DNA from: Actinoplanes lutulentus
GTDB lineage: Bacteria; Actinomycetota; Actinomycetes; Mycobacteriales; Micromonosporaceae
Length of the DNA: 64,000 nt
NCBI RefSeq assembly: GCF_003259845.1
Contig: NZ_QLMJ01000004.1
Location: forward strand, 1-64,000
Direction: 5' to 3'
Position numbers and translations under genes: made by a program. The notes beneath the pieces were generated by a model that worked only from the letters and a program-made list of their open reading frames with translations, was not told the DNA's origin and searched no databases. Positions 8,459 through 23,168 of the stretch are shown here, in pieces; the first letter of the stretch is position 1; each line of letters starts with the position of its first letter.

Positions 8459-9891
8459 ACTGTTGCCGGATCGACGAGCGTTCCGAGCTGGTGCACCCGC
8501 AGGGTGTTGGTGGAGCCGGGCGCGTTCGGCGGGGAGCCGGCCACGACGACGACGTAGTCGCCGGGCTTCGCCAGGCCGAGACCCAGCATCTTCGCGTCGA
8601 CCTGCCGGAACATGTCGTCGGTGTGCTCGACGAAGTCGGTCAGGAAGGTGTCGACACCCCAGCTCAGCGCGAGGGTGTTGCGCACCTCGGAGACCGGGGT
8701 GAACGCGTAGAGCGGCAGGTCGCAGTGCAGGCGGGCGAGCCGGCGCACGGTGTCGCCGGTCTGCGAGAACGCCACCAGGGCCTTCGCGCCGATGTTGCGC
8801 GCGATCTGCGAAGCGGCGACGGTCAGCGCGCCACCGTGGGTACGCGGGTCGTGCTGCAGACGCGGAACGCCCATGCCACCGGCCTCGGTGGTGGTGACGA
8901 TCTTCGCCATCGTGCTGACCGTGAGCACCGGGTACTTACCGACCGAGGTCTCACCGGAGAGCATCACGGCGTCGGTGCCGTCGAGCACCGCGTTCGCGAC
9001 GTCGGACGCCTCGGCGCGGGTCGGACGCGAGTTCTCGATCATCGAGTCGAGCATCTGGGTCGCGACGATGACCGGCTTCGCGTTCTCCCGGCAGAGCTGC
9101 ACGGCACGCTTCTGCACCAGCGGAACCTGGTCCAGCGGGAGCTCGACGCCGAGGTCACCGCGGGCGACCATGACGCCGTCGAAGGCGAGAACGATGGCCT
9201 CGAGGTGCTCGACGGCCTCCGGCTTCTCGACCTTGGCGATGACCGGGACCCGGCGGCCCTCCTCGTCCATGATCTTGTGGACGAGGTTGATGTCCTCCGG
9301 CGCGCGGACGAACGAGAGGGCGATCAGGTCGACGCCGAGCTTCAGCGCGAAGCGCAGGTCCTCTTCGTCCTTGTCGCTGAGCGCGGGCACGCTCACCGCG
9401 ACGTTCGGCAGCGAGACGCCCTTGTTGTTGCTGACCGGGCCGCCCTCGGTGACCAGGACGTGGATGTCCTCACCCTCGACGTCGGTCACCTCGACCGCGA
9501 CCTTGCCGTCGTCGATCAGCAGACGGTCGCCGACCTTGACCTCGTGCGGCAGCTTCGTATAGGTGCAGGAGACGCGCTCCCGCGTGCCGAGGATGTCCTC
9601 GCTGGTGATGACGACCCGGTCGCCGGTCTCCCAGCGGTGCGGTCCGTCCGCGAACTTGCCCAGCCGGATCTTCGGACCCTGGAGGTCGCCGAGGATGGCG
9701 ACGGCACGGCCGGCCTTCTCCGCGGCGGCACGGACGAGGCCGTACATCTCCTTGTGGTTCTCGAGGGTGTCGTGGCTGAAGTTCATCCGGGCCACGTCCA
9801 TGCCCGCCTCGACCAAGCCGAGCATCCGCTCAGGAGACTTGGTGGCGGGTCCCATCGTGCAGACGATCTTTACGCGGCGTGTCACGGCCAT
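8455..9891 (-). CDS. pyk: pyruvate kinase
   Basis: 478 aa. It catalyses phosphoenolpyruvate + ADP to pyruvate + ATP, the last step of glycolysis. The N-terminus RRVKIVCTMGPATKSPE, the substrate-binding MNFSHDT, the ILGDLQGPKIR segment, the active-site signature with Lys in VIAKVEKPEAVE and the MVARGDLGVE and ATQMLDSM motifs are all intact. The B domain and C-terminal allosteric domain are complete. The ATG has an upstream AAGGA. It heads the pyk-tesB pair. Confidence 0.97.
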   Translation of the reverse strand: MAVTRRVKIVCTMGPATKSPERMLGLVEAGMDVARMNFSHDTLENHKEMYGLVRAAAEKAGRAVAILGDLQGPKIRLGKFADGPHRWETGDRVVITSEDILGTRERVSCTYTKLPHEVKVGDRLLIDDGKVAVEVTDVEGEDIHVLVTEGGPVSNNKGVSLPNVAVSVPALSDKDEEDLRFALKLGVDLIALSFVRAPEDINLVHKIMDEEGRRVPVIAKVEKPEAVEHLEAIVLAFDGVMVARGDLGVELPLDQVPLVQKRAVQLCRENAKPVIVATQMLDSMIENSRPTRAEASDVANAVLDGTDAVMLSGETSVGKYPVLTVSTMAKIVTTTEAGGMGVPRLQHDPRTHGGALTVAASQIARNIGAKALVAFSQTGDTVRRLARLHCDLPLYAFTPVSEVRNTLALSWGVDTFLTDFVEHTDDMFRQVDAKMLGLGLAKPGDYVVVVAGSPPNAPGSTNTLRVHQLGTLVDPATV

Positions 9892-10194
9892 CAGGCTAGT
9901 CCTTCTCCACGGTCGGCTCGGCGGCCGACCCCCGGCAACGTCATGAACTGCGGGTGTCGACGGCGAGGTCAGCCCATGTCACCACGGGCAGGCTGCGTCG
10001 TCCGGCGGGCGTCGGCGACCGCGGGTCCAGCCTAACGGGCGGCCTCCGGAGCCCGTCGGCACATGCCCGACCCCCTCCCGGGAGCCACCGGACGGCCGCT
10101 GAACTTAACGCTCGGTAACCATATTCGAATTTGCTCCGGCCACGCGCAAAATGGTCGCAAGATATCGACGCCCATCGAAGACAACCAACCAAAA
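9892..10194. other. pyk upstream region, no gene
   Basis: This stretch lies between the pyk start and the gltD terminator. It contains an A/T-rich patch at about 10105-10190 (TAACCATATTCGAATTTGC) that likely carries the pyk promoter. No open frame with a ribosome site, RNA fold or repeat stands out. Confidence 0.5.
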
Positions 10195-10223
10195 ACGGCC
10201 CGCCGCTAAAAGCGGCGGGCCGT
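10195..10223 (-). terminator. gltBD terminator
   Basis: A perfect 13-bp stem, ACGGCCCGCCGCT with AGCGGCGGGCCGT, closes an AAA loop and is flanked by A-rich and T-rich ends. It lies 15 bp beyond the gltD stop and ends the gltB-gltD operon. Confidence 0.85.
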
Positions 10224-10237
10224 CCTGAGAAAACCGT

Positions 10238-11699
10238 TCAGACCGACAGCGGCTGCGAATCCGACCGGACCGGTGCCGGCAGTTCGCCGGCCGCGCCCAG
10301 ATAGGAGTGGATGGCGCTGGCCGCCGCCCGGCCCTCGGCGATCGCCCAGACGATCAGCGAAGCGCCCTTGTGCATGTCGCCGGCGACGAAGACACCCTCG
10401 GCGTCGGTCTGCCAGTTCCGATCCGCGTCCAGCACGTTGCGCCGGGTGCGGTTCAGGCCGAACTGGGAGAGCAGCGGCTGGTCTTCCGTACCCTCGAATC
10501 CGATGGCGAGAAGGACCAGGTCGGCGCGCAACTCGCGCTCCGAGCCGGGAGTGATGACCACCGTGCGCACGCCGTCGATCCGCTGGACCTGCACTTCCGC
10601 GATCCGGATCGCGGTGAGGTTGCCGTTACCGTCGCCGACGAACTCCTGCACGGCCACGCCGAAGACGCGGTCGCCACCCTCTTCGTGAGCGGCGTAGTTG
10701 CGCAGGATCAACGGCCAGGTCGGCCACGGGTCCTTGATGCCGGTACGCGCCTCCGGCGGCAACGGGTACTGGTCGAGCTGGGTGATCGACGCGGCGCCCT
10801 GGCGGTGGGCGACGCCGAGGCAGTCAGCACCGGTGTCACCGCCGCCGATGATGATCACGTGCTTGCCCTTGGCGTCGATCGGCGTGGTGTCCTGCAGACC
10901 GGCGACGATCCGGTTCGCGGGAACCAGGTGCTCCATCGCCAGGTGCACACCGTTCAGCTCACGGCCCGGCGTCTCCGGGGTGTCCCGGCCGGCCAGCGCG
11001 CCCGCCGCGAGCAGCACCGCGTCGTAACGTTCCCGCAGGTCATCGGCGGTGATGTCGACGCCCACGTTGACACCGGCCTGGAAGACGACGCCCTCGGCCT
11101 CCATCTGCGCCAGCCGGGTGTCGATCACGTCCTTCTCGATCTTGAAGTCCGGGATCCCGTACCGCATGAGACCGCCGATGCGGTCGTCGCGTTCGTAGAC
11201 GGTGACCGAGTGACCGGCTCGCGCCAGCTGCTGGGCGGCCGCGAGGCCGGCCGGGCCGGAACCGACCACCGCGACCGACTTGCCAGACGCCACCGGCGAC
11301 GGCTGCGGGACCAGGCCACGCGCGAAGGCGTGGTTGGCGATCTCCACCTCGACCTGCTTGATGGTCACCGGGTCGTCGGCGATGCCCAGCACGCAGGCCG
11401 CCTCACACGGCGCCGGGCAGAGCCGGCCGGTGAACTCCGGGAAGTTGTTCGTCGCGTGCAGCGACTCGATCGCCGACTCCCAGTTCCCGGTACGGACCAG
11501 GTCGTTCCAGTCCGGGATCCGGTTGCCCAGCGGGCAGCCGTCGTGGCAGAACGGGATGCCGCAGTCCATGCAGCGGGTGGCCTGGTCGCGGATGAGCTCC
11601 TCGCCCGCGGGCGGGTACACCTCTTTCCAGTCCATCAGCCGCAGCGGAACCGGGCGACGTTTCGGGAGCTGCCGCTCGTAGCGGAGGAAACCGTTCGGA

Positions 11700-11707
<8 letters not shown>
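10238..11707 (-). CDS. gltD: glutamate synthase (NADPH) small subunit GltD
   Basis: 489 aa. It supplies electrons from NADPH through FAD to GltB for the GOGAT reaction. The N-terminal iron-sulfur cysteines are seen as [13 protein letters not shown] (C46, C49, C54, C58) and [10 protein letters not shown] (C97, C101, C105). The FAD motif VGSGPAG is at 148-154 and the NADPH motif GGGDTGAD near 288-295. The GTG at 11707 is chosen ([10 protein letters not shown], the usual family start) with GGGGGT upstream. It overlaps the gltB stop by 8 bp; the longer upstream frame is gltB sequence. Confidence 0.95.
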
Positions 11708-16253
<4,546 letters not shown>

Positions 16254-16422
16254 CGGGCCTCCTGTCGTCACTGGTGTTTCATTCTGAGGTCGGGACGACG
16301 TCGGCCCTGCAAAGTCTCTTGAGTCTACGTTAAGAGACACTGATCTCCGCCAGATGCGGATTGATCACACCTCGCACCGGATAGGCGGAGGAACTGAATA
16401 GCACAGCCGGTGCGGAGACCGG

Positions 16423-16434
16423 TAGTCTCGCGCG
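16423..16434 (+). promoter_or_regulatory. -10 element of a probable leaderless transcript
   Basis: TAGTCT (16423-16428) is followed by exactly six bases and then the ATG at 16435. That spacing places the transcript start at the start codon. No ribosome-binding site precedes the gene. Confidence 0.5.
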
Positions 16435-17307
16435 ATGGCGCCAGTGGATTCCGGCCTCTTCGACCGACTCGAACGGTTCTACGACGCTTTGCCCCGCCCC
16501 TGGGCGCGGGTCGAGGAGATCGGCTCGCTGAGTCTCTTCGTCCGCGCGGGAGAGGGCTGGCCCTACTATGCCCGCCCGACACTGGGTTCGCACACCCCTT
16601 CGGCCGCCGACATCATGGCCACCCGCCGCCTGCAGCGTGAGCTCGGTGTGCCGGAGACGTTCGAATGGGTCCACGAGACTACCCCCGACCTGCTCGCGAT
16701 CGCCCGTTCCGCCGGACTGGACGTGCTGCTCGCGCCTCTGCTGGTGCTTGAGCCCGCGGCACTCGTACCCGATCTGCCCATTCCCGGCGCCAAGATCCGT
16801 TACCTGGACCCGGCGTCGGCGGGTTTCGCCGGCGATCTGCGCGCGGCACGCGCCGTCGCCCGCCTCGGCTTCGGCGCGCCCGCCTATCGGGCGCCCATGG
16901 AGGTCGTGGAGAACACGCTGGTCATCGACGGCGCCGGCCCTGCCGAACGGGACGCGAGCGAGGCGCTGAGCCCGGACGCGGTCCGGCAGGCGCAGGCGAT
17001 GTTCGACAGCGACGCTTACGTCACCGCGGTCGCCGAGTCACCCGAGGAGGGCATTCTCGCGACCGCGACCAGCCAGCGAGTGGGCGCGGTCGCCGAGATC
17101 GTCGGGGTCGCGACCCTGCCGTCGGCGCGCAACCGTGGGTACGCGTCGCAGCTCACCGCCACCCTCACCGGCCGGCTGCTGGCCGCCGGGGTCGATCTCG
17201 TGCTGCTCTCCGCAGGCGACGACGACGTGGCGCGCCTCTACACCCGCGTCGGGTTCCGCCGGGCGGGTACGGCATGCATCGCACAACCAGCGGCTCTGCC
17301 GCTGTGA
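16435..17307 (+). CDS. GNAT-family N-acetyltransferase
   Basis: 290 aa. The C-terminal third (about 195-285) is a GNAT fold: beta strand VAEIVGVATLP, the acetyl-CoA loop ARNRGYAS in the R/Q-x-x-G-x-G/A position, the helix QLTATLTGRLLAAG and the final LLSAGDDDVARLYTRVGFRRAG. The N-terminal 180 residues are a less typical domain that may bind the acceptor. The substrate is not known. It is divergent from gltB and appears leaderless. Confidence 0.8.
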   Translation: MAPVDSGLFDRLERFYDALPRPWARVEEIGSLSLFVRAGEGWPYYARPTLGSHTPSAADIMATRRLQRELGVPETFEWVHETTPDLLAIARSAGLDVLLAPLLVLEPAALVPDLPIPGAKIRYLDPASAGFAGDLRAARAVARLGFGAPAYRAPMEVVENTLVIDGAGPAERDASEALSPDAVRQAQAMFDSDAYVTAVAESPEEGILATATSQRVGAVAEIVGVATLPSARNRGYASQLTATLTGRLLAAGVDLVLLSAGDDDVARLYTRVGFRRAGTACIAQPAALPL

Positions 17308-17539
17308 TGTGAGAGGCCTCAGCGACTCGCTCACAGTTCCCACCATTTGGTACGCGGTAAGCACCCGGACCGTCGATGAACCTTACCGTTCGCAGCAGTG
17401 ATCGAGCTGAGGGCTTCGCACACCGACTGTGTCGAACGGGTGAAATCCCATCCCGCATCCTGATCTTGCAAAATCCAGCCGCCTCGACAGGGGCCCACCG
17501 TGTGCCCCTGTCCCGCAAGTCGTGGTCCCAAGGCCCAGC

Positions 17540-17641
17540 GTGTCGACTTGAGGTTCAATACGCACCCGAACTCGACACGCACACCGCAAACCGCACGGCC
17601 GTGTCGACTTGGGGAGCAATACGCGCCGCAACTCGACACGC
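17540..17641. repeat. two 41-bp palindromic direct repeats, period 61 bp
   Basis: Copy 1 (17540-17580) and copy 2 (17601-17641) both start GTGTCGACTTG and end ACTCGACACGC, with CAATACGC in the middle. Each copy is itself an inverted repeat (GTGTCGA/TCGACAC). A weaker relative may lie at about 17427-17491, and GTGTCGATTTCGGG in the 0.3-0.7 kb repeats looks similar. Confidence 0.7.
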
Positions 17642-17713
17642 ACGGGCGATCCCCTCGCGCCGTGGTGAATGTCGGCTGCTCTCCGGCGCCGGGATCCCAC
17701 CACCGGCAGGGAT

Positions 17714-17831
17714 GAGCCGTAGCTCAGCAGGGTTATAGGACAGCGATGACGCGCCCGAGCTACGGCTCGCGCCCCGCGGCCGTCGTTCAGGCACGGTATG
17801 CCGGTGCGATAACCCGCCTGAGCTACGGCTC
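17714..17831. repeat. 118-bp inverted-repeat element with three GAGCTACGGCTC arms
   Basis: The left arm GAGCCGTAGCTCAGCAGGGT (17714-17733, continuing TAT) is matched by its near reverse complement at 17808-17831 (GATAACCCGCCTGAGCTACG...). A third GAGCTACGGCTCG lies inside at 17757-17769. The layout resembles a BIME or a miniature inverted-repeat element. No transposase is nearby. Confidence 0.65.
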
Positions 17832-17888
17832 GCCCAGCATCGTCGGCCGGCCGGGGTAGGAGTGAGGGCCGGCCGGGGTAGGGCTGGG

Positions 17889-19076
17889 TCAGTCCGGTGG
17901 GGTCCAGTCGGCTACCGGGTCGAGGGTGCGGCCCAGGATTCGCGGGCGCATGTGGTTCAGCGCGGCGTCCCGGGCCCGCAGGGCGAGCCGGCCACGCGCC
18001 TGCACCACCGCGGACATCCGCCGGTTCTGCCGTATCACCGTCGTGGTGCGCGGACGGCGCAGCCGGCTGTATGACTCGACCGCCGCGCACAGGCCCTCGC
18101 CCGGCTCGGCGTCCACCATCAGGGTCCGCAACGTCGCGGCGTCCTCGAACGCCAGGCAGGCGCCCTGGCCGAGGTGATGCGGCATGGCGTGCGCGGCGTC
18201 GCCGATCAGCACGACACCACCGGAGCCGGAGCGGAACCCGTAATCCCTCGGCAGCGGGCGCAGCTCCCGGACACCCTGCGGGATCAGATCCTCGGGGCGG
18301 GTCGCGGCGAGCAGCTCGCCGATCGGTTCGTGCCAGCCGGCGAACCAGCGGCGCAGCAGCGCGAGCTGAGTGGCCGCCGGCTCCGGCCGGGGCGCGCCGG
18401 CAGCCGTCGCGACCCAGTAGACACCGCCGACGCCGGCCGCCCGGGTACCGAGCGGGACGGCGACGAAGCGGTAACCGGCACCGAGCGTCTCCCCTCCGGC
18501 GAACGTCCCGTCAAGCTCGGGGGTCCGGAAACCGGGGATCACCGCCTGCCACGCGGCCAGGCCGGCACCGAGGGCCACCGCTTCCGGCGCCACCACGGCA
18601 CGCACCCGGCTGTCGATCCCGTCGGCGCCGACGATCAGGTCGGCCTCGATCACGGTCCGGCCGTCACCGACCACCGGCCGCATGCCGCGGCCGGTGACCA
18701 CGGTGGTCACCTCGAACCCGGTCCGGATCTCCACGCCGTCGCCGAGACCGGCGATCAGCCCGTCGTACAGGTCCTCCAGATGGACCGCGGCCGGCGCGGG
18801 GCCGGTGCCGGCACGCGTACGCGGCGCCACCAGCCATTGGCCGTCCGGCCGCCGCACTCCCCCGTCGGGCAGCGGCGACCAGATCGCCGACCAGCCGCCG
18901 TCCGGGTCGAGGGACGTGAGCGCCCGCTGCCCGTTCGGCCAGAGCACCACGGCGGTGGGCGGCGCGACCACACGCTCGGCCCGCTCCAGGACGACGACCT
19001 GCCAGCCGGAGCGGGACAGCGCACCCGCGGCGGCAAGCCCGGACATACCCGCGCCCACCACCACGGCCGTCCGCAT
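17889..19076 (-). CDS. FAD-dependent monooxygenase (PHBH/UbiH fold)
   Basis: 395 aa flavoprotein hydroxylase of unknown substrate. The N-terminal Rossmann motif VVVGAGMSGLAAAG (5-18) binds the FAD ADP part, DLIVGADGIDSRVR fits the conserved DG fingerprint, and GDAAHAMPHHLGQGACLAFEDA is the GD motif that contacts the FAD ribose. The open frame continues far upstream through lgt in a wrong frame; the ATG at 19076 begins the Rossmann strand and sits 14 bp after the lgt stop, so it is the last gene of the trpCBA-lgt string. Confidence 0.88.
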   Translation of the reverse strand: MRTAVVVGAGMSGLAAAGALSRSGWQVVVLERAERVVAPPTAVVLWPNGQRALTSLDPDGGWSAIWSPLPDGGVRRPDGQWLVAPRTRAGTGPAPAAVHLEDLYDGLIAGLGDGVEIRTGFEVTTVVTGRGMRPVVGDGRTVIEADLIVGADGIDSRVRAVVAPEAVALGAGLAAWQAVIPGFRTPELDGTFAGGETLGAGYRFVAVPLGTRAAGVGGVYWVATAAGAPRPEPAATQLALLRRWFAGWHEPIGELLAATRPEDLIPQGVRELRPLPRDYGFRSGSGGVVLIGDAAHAMPHHLGQGACLAFEDAATLRTLMVDAEPGEGLCAAVESYSRLRRPRTTTVIRQNRRMSAVVQARGRLALRARDAALNHMRPRILGRTLDPVADWTPPD

Positions 19077-19090
19077 GCCGGGCCCGGCGA

Positions 19091-20167
19091 TCAGTTCTCG
19101 TCTTTGGCGGAGGACGCCGCTGGTACCGGCTCCTCGGACGCCGGCACGGGCGGGAGGATGCCGGTCCGCTGGTATTCCCGGAACCGTTCCTCGCTCACCA
19201 CCTGATAGGCCACCGGCAGTTTCGGCTCGGTCTTGGCACCGGCCTCGACGTCGACCTGCGAGATGTCGCCCGCGGCGTTCTCGGTCGCTGCCTCGGCTGT
19301 GCTTTCCGCCGCGGTCTCCGGCGCGTCGATCGGCACCACGTACGCCCGGGGGCCCTTCGCCACCACGAAGTAGATGGCCGCCGCGACGAACAACACAATC
19401 GCGGTGAAGACGTTGAGCCGTACGCCGAAGAAGTGGTTGGCCTCGTCGGTCCGCAGGATCTCGATCCAGGCCCGACCCGCGGTGTACGCCATCACGTAGA
19501 GCGCGAACGCCCGCCCCTTGCCGAACTTGAACTTCCGGTCCAGCAGCCAGACCAGGCCCGCGACGCCGAGGTCCCAGATGACCTCGTAGAGGAAGGTCGG
19601 GTGGTACAGATCCGGTTTGGTCACCGGCTCGCCGTCGATCACGGTGGCGTGGCCCGGGTTGGCCGAGTCCATCTCGTGGATCTCCAGGCCCCAGGGCAGC
19701 GTGGTGATCTTGCCGTACAGCTCGTTGTTGAACCAGTTGCCGAACCGGCCGATCGCCTGGGCCACCGGCAGCGCCGGGGCGAGCGCGTCGGCGAAGACGC
19801 TGAACGGAAGGCCGATCTGCCGGGCCGCGATCCAGGTGCCGAGGGCACCGCCGATCACCGCGCCCCAGATGCCGAGGCCGCCCTCCCAGATGTAGAGGGC
19901 CCGGATCGGGTCGCCACCGGCGCCGAAGTAGTCCTGCGGCGAGGTGATCAGGTGGTAGATGCGGGCGCCGACGATGCCGAACGGCACCGCCCACACCACC
20001 ATGTCCAGCGAGACCCACGGCGCCACGCCACGGTTACGCAGGCGCTTCTCCATCAAGAGTGTGGCGACGACCATTCCGGCGATGATGCAGAGCGCGTACG
20101 CGCGCACCGGAAACGGCCCGAGATGCCACACGGATGTCGTGGGACTGGGGATGGCGGCGATGTTCAC
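19091..20167 (-). CDS. lgt: prolipoprotein diacylglyceryl transferase Lgt
   Basis: 358 aa membrane enzyme. It moves diacylglycerol from phosphatidylglycerol to the lipobox Cys of prolipoproteins, the first step of lipoprotein maturation (lspA for the second step is at 61 kb). The Lgt signature GRFGNWFNNELYG is intact and about seven hydrophobic segments are seen, with the start VRAYALCIIAG. A Glu/Ala-rich tail of about 85 residues follows the last segment, a usual actinobacterial feature. It lies 90 bp after trpA. Confidence 0.95.
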   Translation of the reverse strand: MNIAAIPSPTTSVWHLGPFPVRAYALCIIAGMVVATLLMEKRLRNRGVAPWVSLDMVVWAVPFGIVGARIYHLITSPQDYFGAGGDPIRALYIWEGGLGIWGAVIGGALGTWIAARQIGLPFSVFADALAPALPVAQAIGRFGNWFNNELYGKITTLPWGLEIHEMDSANPGHATVIDGEPVTKPDLYHPTFLYEVIWDLGVAGLVWLLDRKFKFGKGRAFALYVMAYTAGRAWIEILRTDEANHFFGVRLNVFTAIVLFVAAAIYFVVAKGPRAYVVPIDAPETAAESTAEAATENAAGDISQVDVEAGAKTEPKLPVAYQVVSEERFREYQRTGILPPVPASEEPVPAASSAKDEN

Positions 20168-20257
20168 GGGTGCACACGCTACCGGCGCTCAACAGGAAGG
20201 GAAGTCCCGGGCAGGGCCCAGTTCGATAAAGAGACCGGGCCCTTCCTCAGCAAGATC

Positions 20258-21055
20258 TCAGCGCGAGCGGACACCCTCGGCGAGCTCGGCGGAGAGCGCT
20301 CGCAGCCGGTCCAGGCCGGTGGCCCGATCCGGGGCCTCCAGCACGCACCGGATCAGGGCGCTGCCGACGATCACACCGTCCGCGAACGCGGCCACCTCGG
20401 CGGCCTGCTTGCCGTTGCCGACACCGAGACCGACGCCGATCGCGATGTCCGGGTCGGCCTCACGGATCCGGGTGACCAGCTCGGGAGCCTGCGACGAGAC
20501 CGAGGTACGCGCGCCGGTCACACCCATCAGGGCGGTGGCGTAGACGAAGCCCCGGCAGTTCGCCACGGTCATCGCGATCCGCTCAGCGGTCGAGCTCGGC
20601 GCGACCAGGAACGTCCGGTCGATCTTGTGCTTGTCCGAGGCGGCGATCCACTCCTGCGCCTCGTCCGGGATCAGGTCGGGCGTGATCAGCCCGGTCGCCC
20701 CGGCCGACGCGAGGTCACGGGCGAACGCGTCGACACCGTACTTCTCGATCGGGTTCCAGTACGTCATCAGCACCACGGTGGCGCCGGCCGACGAGACCGC
20801 GTCGATGATCTTCAGGGTGTCCCGGGTGCGGACACCGTTGGCGAGCGCGATGTCGCTCGCCTTCTGGATCACCGGGCCGTCCATCACCGGGTCCGAGTAC
20901 GGCAGCTCGACCTCGATGACGTCGCACCCGGCCCGGTGCATCTCGATCATCTGCTCGATGCTGTCGTCGACCGTCGGGAAACCGGCCGGCATGCAGCCGA
21001 CCAGCACCGAGCGGTTCTCGACCTTGGCCTTGTCGAAGACAGAAGAGATGCTCAC
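20258..21055 (-). CDS. trpA: tryptophan synthase alpha chain
   Basis: 265 aa TIM barrel that cleaves indole-3-glycerol phosphate to indole and glyceraldehyde 3-phosphate. The catalytic Glu is in [16 protein letters not shown] and the Asp in [11 protein letters not shown]. The phosphate loops [14 protein letters not shown] and IGVGLGVGN...VIVGSALIR are complete. Its start overlaps the trpB stop by 4 bp. The complex with TrpB channels indole. Confidence 0.97.
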   Translation of the reverse strand: MSISSVFDKAKVENRSVLVGCMPAGFPTVDDSIEQMIEMHRAGCDVIEVELPYSDPVMDGPVIQKASDIALANGVRTRDTLKIIDAVSSAGATVVLMTYWNPIEKYGVDAFARDLASAGATGLITPDLIPDEAQEWIAASDKHKIDRTFLVAPSSTAERIAMTVANCRGFVYATALMGVTGARTSVSSQAPELVTRIREADPDIAIGVGLGVGNGKQAAEVAAFADGVIVGSALIRCVLEAPDRATGLDRLRALSAELAEGVRSR

Positions 21056-22302
21056 GTGTTCTCCCCCGGGACGACGGTCTCGACCGGGTCGAGGATGCCG
21101 AAGTAGGCGCCCGCCGTGTGCACGTCCTTGTCGCCGCGCCCGGACAGGTTGACCACGATGGTCGGGGTCCGGCCCAGCTCCTCACGCAGCCGCGGCGCGA
21201 TCTTCGCGGCCCCGGCCAGGGCGTGCGCGCTCTCGATCGCCGGGATGATCCCCTCGGTACGGCAGAGCAGCGTGAACGCCGCCATCGCCTCCGCGTCGGT
21301 GACCGGCTCGTAGACGGCGCGCCCGGTGTCGTGCAGCCAGGCATGCTCCGGTCCGACGCCCGGGTAGTCCAGGCCCGCCGAGATCGAGTGCGACTCGATG
21401 GTCTGGCCGTCGTCGTCCTGCAGCAGGTAGGTCCGGTTGCCGTGCAGCACGCCCACCGAACCACCGGTGATCGACGCCGCGTGCCGTCCGGTCTCCACGC
21501 CGTCGCCGCCGGCCTCGAAGCCGTACAGACGCACGCCCTCATCGGGGACGAACGCGTGGAAGATGCCGATCGCGTTGGAGCCGCCACCGACACACGCGGC
21601 CACGGCGTCCGGCAGCTTGCCGTTCATCTCCAGGACCTGCGCCCGCGCCTCGACGCCGATGCCGCCGACGAAGTCGCGGACCAGCTCCGGGAACGGGTGC
21701 GGACCGGCCGCGGTACCCAGCAGGTAGTGGGTGTTGTCGACAGTGGTGACCCAGTCGCGGAGCGCCTCGTTCAGCGCGTCCTTGAGGGTCCGCGAGCCGT
21801 TCGTCACCGGGATGACCGTGGCGCCGAGCATCCGCATCCGCGCCACGTTCAGCGCCTGCCGCTCGGTGTCCATCTCGCCCATGTAGACCACGCACTCGAG
21901 GTCGAGCAGCGCGGCCGCCGTGGCGCTCGCGACACCGTGCTGACCGGCGCCGGTCTCGGCGATGACCCGGGGCTTGCCCATCCGCTTGGCGAGAAGCGCC
22001 TGGCCCAGCACGTTGCGCACCTTGTGCGCACCGGTGTGGTTCAGGTCCTCCCGCTTCAGCAGGATCTCCGCGCCCAGTTTCTCGGAGAGCCGGGTCGCCC
22101 GGTACAGCAGCGACGGCACACCCGCGTAGTTGAGCAACAGATCCTGGAACCGTGCCTGGAACTCCGGGTCCGCCTTCGCCGACCGGTACGCGGCGTCCAG
22201 CTCGTCCAGCGCCTTGACCAGCGCTTCCGGGACGAACCGGCCACCGTACCGGCCGAAGTGTCCGGCGAGGTCGGGCAGCGACGGCAGCGCGGGCGCGGTC
22301 AT
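21052..22302 (-). CDS. trpB: tryptophan synthase beta chain
   Basis: 416 aa PLP enzyme that joins indole and serine. The PLP lysine is in [11 protein letters not shown] and the glycine-rich phosphate loop in [25 protein letters not shown] at the N-terminus and the [14 protein letters not shown] loop are typical of TrpB1. It overlaps trpC and trpA by 4 bp each. Confidence 0.97.
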   Translation of the reverse strand: MTAPALPSLPDLAGHFGRYGGRFVPEALVKALDELDAAYRSAKADPEFQARFQDLLLNYAGVPSLLYRATRLSEKLGAEILLKREDLNHTGAHKVRNVLGQALLAKRMGKPRVIAETGAGQHGVASATAAALLDLECVVYMGEMDTERQALNVARMRMLGATVIPVTNGSRTLKDALNEALRDWVTTVDNTHYLLGTAAGPHPFPELVRDFVGGIGVEARAQVLEMNGKLPDAVAACVGGGSNAIGIFHAFVPDEGVRLYGFEAGGDGVETGRHAASITGGSVGVLHGNRTYLLQDDDGQTIESHSISAGLDYPGVGPEHAWLHDTGRAVYEPVTDAEAMAAFTLLCRTEGIIPAIESAHALAGAAKIAPRLREELGRTPTIVVNLSGRGDKDVHTAGAYFGILDPVETVVPGENT

Positions 22303-23168
22303 CGCACCGGCCGCGGCGTTGCCGGGTGGTTGCCGGCGTTGACCAGCTCGGCGACCGCGTCGCGCGGGGACTTCTGGGTGACCAGACCCTCGCCGACCAG
22401 CACTGCGTCAGCGCCCGCCGACGCGTACCGGATCAGGTCGTGCGGGCCACGCACGCCGGACTCGGCGATCTTCACGACGTTGTTCGGCAGGCCGGGCGCG
22501 ATGCGCTCGAAGACCGACCGGTCCACTTCGAGGGTGCGCAGGTCGCGGGCGTTGACCCCGATGACCTTCGCGTTCGCCTCCAGCGCCCGGTCCGCCTCCT
22601 CCTCGTTGTGCACCTCGACGAGGGCGGTCATGCCCAGCGACTCGATGCGCTCCAGGAGGCCGACGAGCACGTTCTGCTCAAGGGCGGCGACGATCAGCAG
22701 CACCAGGTCGGCGCCGTGTGCCCGCGCCTCGTGCACCTGGTAGCTGGAGACCACGAAGTCCTTGCGCAGGACCGGGATCTTCACCGACTTGCGCACGGCT
22801 ACGAGATCGTCAAGCGAACCGCCGAACCACCGGCCCTCGGTGAGCACGCTGATGCAGCGCGCGCCGCCGGCCGCGTACTCCCCGGCCAGCTCGGCCGGGT
22901 CCGGGATGTCGGCGAGCGCGCCCTTGGACGGCGACGACCGCTTCACCTCGGCGATCACCGCGACGCCGGGCTTACGCAATGCCGCGTACGCGTCGATCGC
23001 CGGTGGCGTAGCCGCCGCGAGCTCACGCACCTTCTCCAGTGGTAGCTGCGCCTGACGTGCCGCTACGTCCTCACGCACACCAGCGAGGATCTCCTCGAGA
23101 ACGTTCTGCGGAGCCGCTCCGCGCTGCGCGGTGCCGCCACTGCCCGCTTCCGCCTGATCGGATGTCAC
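22299..23168 (-). CDS. trpC: indole-3-glycerol-phosphate synthase
   Basis: 289 aa TIM barrel. It closes the indole ring from CdRP. The motifs [13 protein letters not shown] (catalytic Lys), [21 protein letters not shown] and IAESGVRGP are present. About 25 N-terminal residues are extra and Gly/Ala-rich. The GTG start has GGGGAG seven to eight bases upstream. No leader peptide rich in Trp codons was seen upstream, so attenuation is not supported here. Confidence 0.96.
   Translation of the reverse strand: MTSDQAEAGSGGTAQRGAAPQNVLEEILAGVREDVAARQAQLPLEKVRELAAATPPAIDAYAALRKPGVAVIAEVKRSSPSKGALADIPDPAELAGEYAAGGARCISVLTEGRWFGGSLDDLVAVRKSVKIPVLRKDFVVSSYQVHEARAHGADLVLLIVAALEQNVLVGLLERIESLGMTALVEVHNEEEADRALEANAKVIGVNARDLRTLEVDRSVFERIAPGLPNNVVKIAESGVRGPHDLIRYASAGADAVLVGEGLVTQKSPRDAVAELVNAGNHPATPRPVR

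Larger units (their letters stand above)
17308..17888. other. 581-bp gene-free, repeat-bearing gap
   Basis: This gap separates the GNAT gene from the minus-strand monooxygenase. It holds a pair of 41-bp palindromic repeats (17540-17641) and a cluster of three GAGCTACGGCTC-type arms (17714-17831). Open frames here are low-complexity shadows with no start signals. Confidence 0.7.

Noticed and set aside
17540-17641. CRISPR array
   Set aside because: Only two repeats, each internally palindromic over its whole length, with one 20-bp interval and no cas genes.
17383-18090. Minus-strand 235-codon frame in the 17.3-17.9 kb gap
   Set aside because: It spans the palindromic repeats and overlaps the monooxygenase in another frame; no domain or start site.
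19077-20018. Upstream part of the long frame joined to the FAD monooxygenase
   Set aside because: It runs out of frame through lgt and gives low-complexity text. The monooxygenase starts with its Rossmann strand at 19076.
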